DNA from: an uncultured Cyclobacteriaceae bacterium
GTDB lineage: Bacteria; Bacteroidota; Bacteroidia; Cytophagales; Cyclobacteriaceae
Assembly (NCBI GenBank): GCA_937146645.1
Contig: CAKZRQ010000047.1
Location: forward strand, 1-56,007
Reading direction: 5' to 3'
DNA: 56,007 nt
A program made the translations under genes and the position numbers. Under the pieces are notes generated by a model that had not been told where the DNA came from, made no database searches, and saw nothing but the letters and a program-made list of their open reading frames with translations. The stretch's first letter is position 1; each line of letters opens with the position of its first letter. Of this stretch, positions 17,362 through 25,963 are shown one piece after another.

Positions 17362-18708
17362 ATGGGTCGGAATATAGTGATTGCTGGTTCAGGAGATATG
17401 GGTTATCACCTGGCTGAGCAATTGAGTTATGATGATAAAGATATCATCCTTATAGACACTGATAGAGAGGTTTTGGATTATGTCTCATCGAAGCTGGATG
17501 TATTGACTGTCCAAGGAGATGCTACCTCTTTCGAAGTTTTAAAGAGAGCGAATGTGGCCAATGCGAGTATGGTTTTGGCCGTCACCACCTCTGAAAAAAC
17601 CAATCTAGTTACTGCAGTTTTAGCTAAGCAGCTTGGAGCAAAGCGTGTGATGGCACGTGTTCGAAATCACAGCTACTTAGGTGAGGAGAATGTTGAATAT
17701 TTCGAAAATATCGGAATCGATAATCTCATTTCTCCGACCATGCTTTGTAGTCGGGAAATCTACAATATGATAGAGAATTCCAGTTTTACCGAAGTTTTTG
17801 ACTTTGGTGGTGGAAAGCTCAATATCGTTGGTATTACTCTAGACAAGTCTAATTCTTTGGTGGATCAAAGAATCATGGATACCAAATCAGATCCGATTTT
17901 TGAGGATATCAGGATAATTGCCATCCTCAGAGATCAGAAGACGATTATTCCACGCGGCAGCACCATTATTCGAAATGGAGATCATGTATTCTTTATCTCC
18001 AATAAGAAGAATACTGAAAGTGTTCTCGAGCTCCTGGGGCAAAAGAAGGTAGCCGTAAAAAATGTAATGATCATCGGAGGAGATGACATGGCATTGACTA
18101 CAGCTCTGAGATTAGAAGATAAATTTAGGGTGACTCTGGTGAATAAGGACAAAGAGAGATGTAAGTGGCTGGCTGAGCATCTGAAAAACACTCTGGTAAT
18201 TACTGGTGACTATAAAAATATTGAGCTTTTGATCGAAGAAGGTCTTGAGCAGATGGATGCGTTTTTGGCTTTGACGGAGTCATCAGAAACCAACATCATA
18301 ACCAGTCTATCAGCTAAAAATCATGGGGTTTATAAGACGATTGCCCATGTGGATACCCGTGAGTACATCCATATCTCTCATAGTATTGGAGTCGATTCCT
18401 TGATCAATAAGAAGCTAGTTGCCGCAAATGAAATTTCACGATACCTGAAAAAGGGCTCTGTGGAGGCGGTATCAGGGATTTATGGAGTTGATGCCGAATT
18501 TATTCAGTACAGTGTCTGTAAGAATAATCGACTGACTAAGCATCCGCTAAGAGATCTACATATCCCCGAAACAGCGATCGTAGCTGGTGTGATCAGGGGA
18601 GAAGAAGTCTTTATTCCTGATGGTGATTTCACCTTGCAGATGAATGACAAAGCGATCGTTTTGGCATTGCCGCAAGCAAGGAATACCTTGGAAAAACTTT
18701 TCAATTAA
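17362..18708 (+). CDS. trkA: Trk potassium uptake protein TrkA, 448 aa
   Basis: Cytoplasmic regulatory subunit of the Trk K+ channel. It contains two RCK modules, each with a TrkA_N Rossmann domain and a TrkA_C domain. RCK1 begins VIAGSGDMGYHLAEQL (GxGxxG at residues 8-13) and binds NAD(H). RCK2 begins MIIGGDDMALTTAL near residue 236, where the glycine motif is degenerate, as is common for one half of TrkA. The Asp that ends the second strand (LIDTDRE near 31) is conserved. Length is typical. The next gene, trkH, follows after 3 bp, so they form one operon encoding a complete K+ uptake system. Confidence 0.96.
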   Translation: MGRNIVIAGSGDMGYHLAEQLSYDDKDIILIDTDREVLDYVSSKLDVLTVQGDATSFEVLKRANVANASMVLAVTTSEKTNLVTAVLAKQLGAKRVMARVRNHSYLGEENVEYFENIGIDNLISPTMLCSREIYNMIENSSFTEVFDFGGGKLNIVGITLDKSNSLVDQRIMDTKSDPIFEDIRIIAILRDQKTIIPRGSTIIRNGDHVFFISNKKNTESVLELLGQKKVAVKNVMIIGGDDMALTTALRLEDKFRVTLVNKDKERCKWLAEHLKNTLVITGDYKNIELLIEEGLEQMDAFLALTESSETNIITSLSAKNHGVYKTIAHVDTREYIHISHSIGVDSLINKKLVAANEISRYLKKGSVEAVSGIYGVDAEFIQYSVCKNNRLTKHPLRDLHIPETAIVAGVIRGEEVFIPDGDFTLQMNDKAIVLALPQARNTLEKLFN

Positions 18709-18711
18709 CGA

Positions 18712-20160
18712 ATGATTCATTTCAAGGAAATTGCCAAGATCATGGGAGCATTAATGGTGCTCATTGGTCTCTTGATGCTCCCGGGAGCTGGCTTTTCTTT
18801 GTATTACGGGGAGAAACTAGCTCCGATACTGATTTCAGCCTCTATTTCGATGGTCTTAGGGCTGGTGCTATTTTTCTCCTTTTCCAAAGACGATAGAAAT
18901 ATTAGAAAGAGGGAAGGTTACTTAATCGTATCTCTTAGCTGGATCGTCATGTCAGTCTTTGGGATGCTACCATACTTGCTTAGCCAAGAGATTCCTTCGA
19001 TTTACGATGCCATTTTTGAGACTCTCTCAGGACTTACCACTACGGGAGCCACCATTCTCACTGATATTGAGGCCATGCCGAAGGGATTACTTTTTTGGCG
19101 CAGTATGACCCAATGGATCGGTGGTTTGGGAATTATTGTTTTAACCGTTGCCATATTCCCACTTTTAGGGATAGGTGGTATTGAGCTATTTGTGGCTGAA
19201 TCTCCAGGACCAACTTCTGACAAAGTACACCCTAGAATATCAGAAACAGCGAAGCGCCTATGGTATTTGTATGTGGGCTTGACCCTTCTAGCAATGGGCT
19301 TATACTGGATTGGTGGAATGACTTTTTACGATGCCATTAATCATGCTTTGACCACACTGGCAACCGGAGGTTTTTCGACCAAGAATGATAGCATGGCATT
19401 TTATGATTCTGCTTTCATTCAATACACTGCTATTCTTTTTATGTTCCTCGCAGGAACCAACTTCACCATTATCTATTTCGGATTTTTGGGAAGATTCCGA
19501 CGTGTTTTAAGAAGTGATGAATTCAAAACTTATGCGTTTGCTCTTTTAGCCATAACGGTAGTCTTGTATTATCCCATTGCTCAGAGAGTGGATTTTACAG
19601 GTGAGGAAGCCTTCAGAGCTTCATTATTCCAAGTAGTTTCCCTCGTGACCACAACAGGTTACGTCACTGATGACTACACCCAATACGGGCAAGGTGTGAC
19701 ATTCCTTTGTTTCATGCTGTTGTTTTTAGGTGGTTCTGCGGGTTCAACAGCCGGTGGAATTAAGTTCGTACGTCACCTTACTTTTATCAAGAACTCATGG
19801 TTGGAGTTTAAGCGGTTAATACATCCAAGAGCTGTGGTTCCACTTTTGATTAATGGAGATCGTGTAACTGGGAGGATCATTACTCATATCATGAATTTTC
19901 TCTTGATATACCTTCTCACCTTCGTTTTGGGGGCTCTGGTATTATCCCTGATGGGGTATGATTTACCAACTTCTTTGGGAGCGGTTGCTACATCTCTAGG
20001 AAATGTCGGACCTGCCATAGGGGATGTAGGACCGGTAGATAATTTTAGCTTTTTCTCTCCATTTGCGAAGGTGTTTTTAGCCTTCATTATGCTTCTAGGA
20101 AGACTAGAGTTATTTACAATCCTTATTCTTTTTACTCCATTCTTCTGGAGAACCAATTAA
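18712..20160 (+). CDS. trkH: Trk potassium channel subunit TrkH, 482 aa
   Basis: Membrane K+-translocating subunit with four M1-P-M2 repeats. The P-loop selectivity segments are recognisable: LSGLTTTGATI (near 106), TLATGGFST (near 218), LVTTTGYVT (near 315) and TSLGNVGPAIGDVGP (near 430), each with the Gly that lines the filter. The AGSTAGGIK segment near 350 belongs to the gating-loop region of TrkH/KtrB proteins. It gates with TrkA, immediately upstream. The stop TAA shares the TTAA sequence with the stop of the convergent helicase gene, leaving no room for a terminator. Confidence 0.96.
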   Translation: MIHFKEIAKIMGALMVLIGLLMLPGAGFSLYYGEKLAPILISASISMVLGLVLFFSFSKDDRNIRKREGYLIVSLSWIVMSVFGMLPYLLSQEIPSIYDAIFETLSGLTTTGATILTDIEAMPKGLLFWRSMTQWIGGLGIIVLTVAIFPLLGIGGIELFVAESPGPTSDKVHPRISETAKRLWYLYVGLTLLAMGLYWIGGMTFYDAINHALTTLATGGFSTKNDSMAFYDSAFIQYTAILFMFLAGTNFTIIYFGFLGRFRRVLRSDEFKTYAFALLAITVVLYYPIAQRVDFTGEEAFRASLFQVVSLVTTTGYVTDDYTQYGQGVTFLCFMLLFLGGSAGSTAGGIKFVRHLTFIKNSWLEFKRLIHPRAVVPLLINGDRVTGRIITHIMNFLLIYLLTFVLGALVLSLMGYDLPTSLGAVATSLGNVGPAIGDVGPVDNFSFFSPFAKVFLAFIMLLGRLELFTILILFTPFFWRTN

Positions 20161-22616
20161 TCCTGCACACTGAATTCAGCTTGGATCTTCGCTATTCTGT
20201 CTTCAATGCTTTCTGATGAAATGCTGGTTCTACTTAGCCTATCAACCATGATTGGGAATGAAAATGGGGTAAACTGAACCGGCTTACGAATCTCTATTTT
20301 TTGATTATTGATTTTTGAAAGAGCTTCAAACATCTTGTCCTCTTCCATCTGATCATTGATTGCTTCATTTTGTGCTTGGCGCAAAAGAAGGTTGTCTGGA
20401 TCATACGTTTCAAAAACCTGAAACAGTAGGCTAGAATTTGATTGGATATGCTTAAAAGTCATGGGCTTACCAGGGTAACCCTGAAAGACCAGGCCAGAGA
20501 TTCCGGCGATTTCCCTGAATTTTCTTCTGGCCATTTCGCTTTCATTTACACAGGCTAGAATATCCTCTTTCATATTCTTTGTGGTGAACAAATCTTCTGC
20601 AAGTAGTTCCTCTATGTCAAGATAGGAATCAGATAGTAGCTCAAAACCATAATCATTCATGGCTATGCTAAAGGAAACCGGATAACTCACGGATATTCGA
20701 TAAGCCACCATGGCACTCATCAGCTCATGAATCATTCTACCCTCAAATGGATAAAAGAAGAGATGATATCCTTCTTTGGACTGATGAGACTCGATTAGGA
20801 ATTGGTCTTTATCCGGAACTATGGAAAGTTTTGACTGTAAGTCAAGAATAGGTAAGACCTTTCTCGCTTCTTCGGATTCAGCTTTTCCCATATTGTATTC
20901 GACGAGAATGTCACGGATTTTATCTGCAAGTTTTGAGGACAAGGACATTCGCGCACCCATCCAACTTACCACATTATTGGATTTCTTTTCGGAGACTTTG
21001 ACTATGGCACTCATATCTTTTATTTGAAGCAATTCTAGGCTTCGTCCAGCAAAAAAGAAGCGATCACCAATCTTCATTTTGGTAATGAAATATTCTTCGA
21101 CAGAACCTAAATAAGCGCCATTTTTGAATTTCACTTTGAGCGAAGCCTCTGAAACTATGGTGCCCATAGAAAGCCGATGCTTCATGGCAATTTTCCTACT
21201 ATTTACCTTGTAAAGGCCATCAGCCATGATTTCTACCTTTTTGAAATCCTCATAACTACTCAGGGACTCACCCCCTTGGGTAATGAATTCCAGAGCCCAA
21301 TTCATTTCTTCCTCGCTTAGCTTCGCAAAGGCATGGGTAGTTTTTAGGATTGGGTAAACTTCTTCAGGCCGAAATCCCTCACCGACTGCCAGTGTAACAA
21401 GAAACTGGATAAGAACATCATAGCAAAGGGTGGGGGAGCTTTGAGATTCAAGATCCTTATCTTCGATCGCATTTCTTAAGGCTGAAGCCTCGATTAGTTC
21501 TAGGGCATTGGTGGGTACAAAAAAGGCTTCCGATGGTAATCCTGGCTGGTGGCCAGCTCGACCAGCTCTTTGCATAAATCTAGAAACCCCTTTTGGGCTG
21601 CCCACCTGGATGACTCGATCCACAGGTCTAAAATCAACACCAAGATCAAGACTGGAGGTGCAGACAACAAGTTTTAGCCTTCCTTCGTGAAGTGCATTCT
21701 CCACCCAAGAACGAACCTTCTTATCCAATGAGCCATGATGCATGGCAACCCATCCGGCCCAATCAGGTCTGGCCTCAATTATCTTCTGATACCAGATTTC
21801 GGTTTGGGATCTGGTATTTGTGAATAATAAACTTGATTGAGCTCCCTCGATAATGGGAACAACCTTATCAAGCATTCGAATGCCTAAATGACCAGTCCAG
21901 GGATACTTTTCGATTTCGTCTGGATAGACTGATTTGATTACGATTTCTTTTTCAATGTCCGCCTTTACCACGTTTAGCGGTAGTTTATTTCCAAGAAGTA
22001 CTTCTCCAGCTTTTTTAAGGTTTCCAAGGGTGGCAGAAATCGCCCATCTTTTAAATTGATTGGGACAAATAGCTTGAATGTAGCTTAAAGCAAGTTGTAA
22101 TTGAACACCGCGTTTATTGCCTACCAGTTCATGCCACTCGTCGACAATGACTGATTCGATGGTTTTGAAAAGCCTTTTGTGATCTTTTTGTGCGATGAGC
22201 ACATGAAGAGTCTCAGGTGTGGTAATCAGGCACTCAGGCGGATTCCGTTTGATCTGAGCACGGGTCTTGGCATCGGTATCTCCATTTCTCACCTGAACTT
22301 GCCATGGCAAACCAATGGCTTCACAGACTTCCTGCATCGCCAGTTGGATATCTTGTGCCAAAGCTCTCAGCGGGGAAACCCAGATGATTTGAATTCCATT
22401 TTTTCTTGGCTTTTGCCAGTCATTAGGGTGCTTATGGATATAATCCAAAATGGCTGGAAACCACAGCGCCAAAGTTTTGCCAGAACCCGTGGGCGCATTT
22501 AAAAGCCCAGACTTTCCATCCATATAATTGCTCCAGGCCTCAAGCTGAAACGGGAAAGGTTCCCAGCCTTTGGAACGGAAATATTGATAACCTACCTCAA
22601 ATCGTTTATCCTCCAT
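20157..22616 (-). CDS. Ligase-associated DEXH box (Lhr-like) helicase, 819 aa
   Basis: A superfamily 2 helicase of the Lhr type, of the kind named ligase-associated DNA damage response helicase. Walker A APTGSGKT lies near residue 42, the DEWH box in IVDEWHEL near 157, STL-like ISATLG near 192, and motif VI QRAGRAGHQ near 345. The ~380-residue C-terminal region matches the Lhr winged-helix plus core-associated domains. It overlaps the DNA ligase stop by 11 bp, so the two proteins are made in coupled fashion and probably act in the same repair process. The partner nucleases that usually accompany this pair are not adjacent here. Confidence 0.92.
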   Translation of the reverse strand: MEDKRFEVGYQYFRSKGWEPFPFQLEAWSNYMDGKSGLLNAPTGSGKTLALWFPAILDYIHKHPNDWQKPRKNGIQIIWVSPLRALAQDIQLAMQEVCEAIGLPWQVQVRNGDTDAKTRAQIKRNPPECLITTPETLHVLIAQKDHKRLFKTIESVIVDEWHELVGNKRGVQLQLALSYIQAICPNQFKRWAISATLGNLKKAGEVLLGNKLPLNVVKADIEKEIVIKSVYPDEIEKYPWTGHLGIRMLDKVVPIIEGAQSSLLFTNTRSQTEIWYQKIIEARPDWAGWVAMHHGSLDKKVRSWVENALHEGRLKLVVCTSSLDLGVDFRPVDRVIQVGSPKGVSRFMQRAGRAGHQPGLPSEAFFVPTNALELIEASALRNAIEDKDLESQSSPTLCYDVLIQFLVTLAVGEGFRPEEVYPILKTTHAFAKLSEEEMNWALEFITQGGESLSSYEDFKKVEIMADGLYKVNSRKIAMKHRLSMGTIVSEASLKVKFKNGAYLGSVEEYFITKMKIGDRFFFAGRSLELLQIKDMSAIVKVSEKKSNNVVSWMGARMSLSSKLADKIRDILVEYNMGKAESEEARKVLPILDLQSKLSIVPDKDQFLIESHQSKEGYHLFFYPFEGRMIHELMSAMVAYRISVSYPVSFSIAMNDYGFELLSDSYLDIEELLAEDLFTTKNMKEDILACVNESEMARRKFREIAGISGLVFQGYPGKPMTFKHIQSNSSLLFQVFETYDPDNLLLRQAQNEAINDQMEEDKMFEALSKINNQKIEIRKPVQFTPFSFPIMVDRLSRTSISSESIEDRIAKIQAEFSVQD

Positions 22617-24198
22617 AAAGATTTAGCAAGTCTTTCAGATTATTTAGGGTATTCGCCTCTTCCTTGGGTTTATCCTTTCTCCACCTGGAAATTCGAGGAA
22701 AACGAAGAGCAATTCCACTTTTATGTCTTGGGCTTTTTTGAATTCCTTCAAAAGCAATTTCAAAAACTAATTCCGCTGTGACTGTTCGTACGGGCCCAAA
22801 ACGTTCCCGAGTATTTTTCTTCACAAAAGCATCCACCTCTTTCATTTCAGCGTCTGTCAGGCCTGAATAAGCTTTTGCAAAAGGAACCAAGGCATCACCA
22901 TCCCAGACTGCGAGCGTGTAATCGCTATACAAATCAGCTCTTCTGCCATGACCTTTTTGTGCATAGATCATCACCCCATCTATGGTTAAAGGATCTATTT
23001 TCCATTTCCACCAGCCTCCCTTTTTCCTGCCTACCTGATAAGTAGATGTCTTTTCTTTGAGCATAAAGCCTTCGGCGTAATGCTTTCTTGATTCTTCACG
23101 AAGTTCAATAAGGTCTTTCCAATTTTCACCCTCAATTGGAGAAGAAATTTCCAGGTTTGGATGTGGATTGTCTTGGACTAGTTTTTCTAGAATCTTTCTT
23201 CGATCCTGCAAAGAAACTTTACGAAGGTCCTCTCCATCAAATTCAAGTAAATCATACACCAAAAGACTTATTGGAGCATCATTTAGAAGTTTTTTACCAA
23301 CTGTTTTTCTACCTATGCGTGTTTGGAGGAGATTGAAGGGTAATGGTTGCCCATCCCGAAAGGCCAGAATTTCTCCATCCAGAACGGTGCCATTTGGTAG
23401 AGACTCTCCAAGACTAATTAGCTCAGGAAATTTATCATTGACTAACTCCTCACCACGGCTCCAAACGAAGACCTCATCCTCTCTTTTGATGAGCTGACCT
23501 CTGATCCCATCCCATTTCCATTCCACTTGCCAGTCTTCAGGACTTCCTAATTCCTGAGGTTCCTTTTCCAGTGGATGAGCTAAAAAGAAGGGGTAAGGTT
23601 TTGAGATATCCTTTCTCGAATTCTCAGAGCTCAGTAGTTCTTCAAAGGAAATCGTCTCAGGGTTCCATTCTCCCATCAGACAGTGCGCTACAGTCGATTT
23701 ATCAATATCCAGATGAATGGAAAGAGCTTGAGTCATCAGATTTTGGCTTACGCCAATTCTAAAACCACCAGTCAGAATTTTATTAAAAATGAAGCACTCG
23801 ATTTTATCTAGTTTCGCCCAGGCTTCTAGAATCTCCTCTTTTTTTTCATTCTCTTCTTTCCCATTTAAGGCTATTAGTTTCTTAATCCATTCTGAAAGGG
23901 ATATTTCAGATTTCTTATCCGGATGGGGCAGAAGGAGAGCTATGGTTTCGGCAAGATCACCTACTGTGTGATAGGATTCGTCGAAAAGCCATTCGGGAAT
24001 TCCACTTTTTTCCTGACACCATTCGCGGAGTTGTTTGGTATTTACTTGCCTTTTGGGTCTTCGGTGAGTGAATAGGGCTATTGCCCAAACTTTATCCTCA
24101 TCACTTGCCTTTTCAAAAAAATCAGTCAATGCATTGATTTTATCCTTGGTTTTGTTGGATTGGTCAAGTGCAGAGATGAGTTGAGCAAAATGATGCAT
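22606..24198 (-). CDS. ATP-dependent DNA ligase, 530 aa
   Basis: Seals nicks using ATP. The adenylated lysine is Lys228 in EWKWDGIRGQ, and downstream motifs include FVWSRGEEL (motif Ia/III region), VLDGEIL near 272, EGFMLKE near 373 (motif IV) and WWKWK near 395 (motif V). Domain order is N-terminal DNA-binding (1-200), adenylation (205-405) and OB fold (410-520), as in LigB/LigC-type archaeal-like ligases. It belongs to the mobile-looking DNA repair pair with the downstream Lhr-like helicase. The start ATG is clear and the upstream 98 bp separate it from a divergent lipoprotein gene. Confidence 0.94.
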   Translation of the reverse strand: MHHFAQLISALDQSNKTKDKINALTDFFEKASDEDKVWAIALFTHRRPKRQVNTKQLREWCQEKSGIPEWLFDESYHTVGDLAETIALLLPHPDKKSEISLSEWIKKLIALNGKEENEKKEEILEAWAKLDKIECFIFNKILTGGFRIGVSQNLMTQALSIHLDIDKSTVAHCLMGEWNPETISFEELLSSENSRKDISKPYPFFLAHPLEKEPQELGSPEDWQVEWKWDGIRGQLIKREDEVFVWSRGEELVNDKFPELISLGESLPNGTVLDGEILAFRDGQPLPFNLLQTRIGRKTVGKKLLNDAPISLLVYDLLEFDGEDLRKVSLQDRRKILEKLVQDNPHPNLEISSPIEGENWKDLIELREESRKHYAEGFMLKEKTSTYQVGRKKGGWWKWKIDPLTIDGVMIYAQKGHGRRADLYSDYTLAVWDGDALVPFAKAYSGLTDAEMKEVDAFVKKNTRERFGPVRTVTAELVFEIAFEGIQKSPRHKSGIALRFPRISRWRKDKPKEEANTLNNLKDLLNLYGG

Positions 24199-24296
24199 GC
24201 GATTTAAACTACCTCGATTGCGAGAATTTGTTTTATTTTACGACAAAATGAAAGAAACAGCGAACAGGAAAGCTAACCTTTTCGTTACCAAGACAT

Positions 24297-24812
24297 ATGA
24301 ATAATCTGAAAAGATACTTATTGATCCTCCTCGGACTTGCTTTCTTCACTGCTTGTGATGGAGACTCCGATCCAGATCCTCTTCAAAATTCTATTCGATT
24401 CGAACTTTTCCAAAGCAGTGATTTTGAATATAATGGGGTTTTGGAAGTAACAGAATTGAAAGACGGAAATCTTCAGTTAGATATTTCACTGGATGGAGCT
24501 CAAGCCTCTGGAATTTCCTTTCCTGCCCATTTGCATTTTGGGGCTTATGATGCACCGGTTGCTGAAATAGCTTTTTTGCTTAATCCAATAAGCGGAACCA
24601 GTTTGCAAAGCTCTACCTTGCTTGGGACTTTAGCAGATGGAGAGAAATTGACTTTCGATGATTTTAAAAGCTTTGATGGCCACATCAAAATTCATTTAGC
24701 CGCTGATGGGCCTGATTATGAAACCATCCTTGTTTCAGGAAATGTAGGTATGAACTACACTGCTGGAGTAGGATTTGATGTCAGCAAAATCACAGTTTGT
24801 TCTCCGGAATAA
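24297..24812 (+). CDS. Lipoprotein, CHRD-like, 171 aa
   Basis: Signal peptide ends in a lipobox with Cys20 (FFTAC), followed by Asp at +2 and a D-P-D linker. The mature part has a beta-rich sequence with two clusters of histidines (FPAHLHFGAY near 80 and GHIKIHLAADG near 133) and Gly/Asp repeats, resembling CHRD domains, which are secreted beta-strand modules of unknown biochemical role. The single Cys near the C-terminus (TVCSPE) is unusual but of unclear meaning. It is a single gene, closed by a strong terminator and convergent with another small lipoprotein. Function unknown. Confidence 0.75.
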   Translation: MNNLKRYLLILLGLAFFTACDGDSDPDPLQNSIRFELFQSSDFEYNGVLEVTELKDGNLQLDISLDGAQASGISFPAHLHFGAYDAPVAEIAFLLNPISGTSLQSSTLLGTLADGEKLTFDDFKSFDGHIKIHLAADGPDYETILVSGNVGMNYTAGVGFDVSKITVCSPE

Positions 24813-24830
24813 AAGAGAGATATAAAATTA

Positions 24831-24857
24831 AAGGCAACCGATTGGTTGCCTTTTTTT
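24831..24857. terminator. Terminator between two convergent lipoprotein genes
   Basis: Stem AAGGCAACC / GGTTGCCTT with tetraloop GATT, then a run of T residues on the plus strand. The A-rich left arm means it can also act for the minus-strand gene ending at 24861. Confidence 0.85.
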
Positions 24858-24860
24858 ATG

Positions 24861-25448
24861 TCAATTGTATTCAACTGGAAAAGTTAAATCTAAATCTGAA
24901 CTTCCTCCAGCATCCTCGAAACCTTCGAAGTTAGGATCATCAGCTCCAGGCCAATCTTTGTTCAATTTGTATCTAAGGACTAAGCGCATTTGCCCGGCAA
25001 AAATCGAGGTGAAGGAGACTCTTACATTCCCATCTAAACCTATTTGGTCATCATTGTAATTGTAATCCATCGTAGCTGAAGAACCGATCATAGCAGACCC
25101 GAGAAAGAAAAACTGGTAATCCTCCGGATCATTTAGAATCTGGAAATTAATATCCCCATTATTGATGGCATCATTCAGCTGAAGTCTCAATCGATAAGAC
25201 TTCCCTTCATCAATTCGAATAGTTTCCAGTGGTGTTTGATTCAGTTCGATACCGCTTGGGTTCGTAACATTGAAAGTTAAAACAGTTCCAGTTGGATTGC
25301 CAGTATCATCCAGCTCTTCAAAATTCAAGGCCAGATCAGTGATAGTGCCTCTTGGTTGAATCGGTGCAGGATCATCGCTATCACAACTCGCCAGAACGAT
25401 CACAGAGAGGACTAAAAGAAGTAATCGGAGATTTTTCAATTGAATCAT
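24861..25448 (-). CDS. Lipoprotein of unknown function, 195 aa
   Basis: Sec signal with lipobox Cys22 (IVLASC, then Asp), so it is anchored to a membrane facing the periplasm or surface. The mature domain is beta-rich with many Asp/Asn: LEELDD-type repeats, GNVRVSFTSIFAGQMRLVLRYKLN near 140, and a C-terminal SSDLDLTFPVEY. This pattern resembles a group of Bacteroidota lipoproteins annotated as type 1 periplasmic binding fold superfamily proteins that often sit beside TonB-dependent receptors; no receptor is next to it here. Function is unknown. It is followed (transcriptionally) by no other gene, and the upstream membrane protein is 28 bp away on the same strand. Confidence 0.75.
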   Translation of the reverse strand: MIQLKNLRLLLLVLSVIVLASCDSDDPAPIQPRGTITDLALNFEELDDTGNPTGTVLTFNVTNPSGIELNQTPLETIRIDEGKSYRLRLQLNDAINNGDINFQILNDPEDYQFFFLGSAMIGSSATMDYNYNDDQIGLDGNVRVSFTSIFAGQMRLVLRYKLNKDWPGADDPNFEGFEDAGGSSDLDLTFPVEYN

Positions 25449-25476
25449 ATTTTGAACTTACAGAAAACTCAATTGA

Positions 25477-25911
25477 CTAACCAAGCCAAGCACTCCAAGG
25501 AATTCTAGAAAGAATGAGGACAAGCCCAATGGCATAAGCCATATAAACACTTCTGAATCTTGCCCTTGGCAAAGTCAATTTCTTTGCCCTGATGTAACCA
25601 ATGGAAATGATGATGATTGCCACAATATTGATAAGCGGATGCTCCAAAGCTGTCAATCTTGCAGCCGAGTTAGACATGGTTCCCTCTGAGGTTAATAGCT
25701 GGAAACCCAAAGGACTGACAAAGTATAAGATCAATCCAACCAGCAGCTGGATATGAGAAAGGATAAATGCAATCATGGCTATTTTTCTATCCTTTTCAGT
25801 GAATTCCTTTCCACTTAATGATCCAATTAGTGCATAAATAAAGACTCCTGCTAAGGCTAAAAGAGCCAAATAAGCTACTCCGGAGTGTAAATGAAGAAGA
25901 CCTGTATACAT
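25477..25911 (-). CDS. Four-helix membrane protein, 144 aa
   Basis: A small inner-membrane protein with four hydrophobic segments (about 8-30, 45-67, 92-110 and 121-141). Histidines at residues 7, 9 and in SHIQLLVG near 53, plus a His in ALEHPLINI near 90, lie at the helix ends, reminiscent of haem ligands in cytochrome b-like proteins, but no haem site can be proven from this. I recognise the general sequence as a conserved Bacteroidota membrane protein without known function. It lies between an RlmI-like methyltransferase (52 bp upstream) and a lipoprotein gene, possibly co-transcribed. Confidence 0.75.
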   Translation of the reverse strand: MYTGLLHLHSGVAYLALLALAGVFIYALIGSLSGKEFTEKDRKIAMIAFILSHIQLLVGLILYFVSPLGFQLLTSEGTMSNSAARLTALEHPLINIVAIIIISIGYIRAKKLTLPRARFRSVYMAYAIGLVLILSRIPWSAWLG

Positions 25912-25963
25912 GTTTTAGTGTTGTTGATGGGTGAAAATCCTCGATTAAAATACGAATCTGAAC

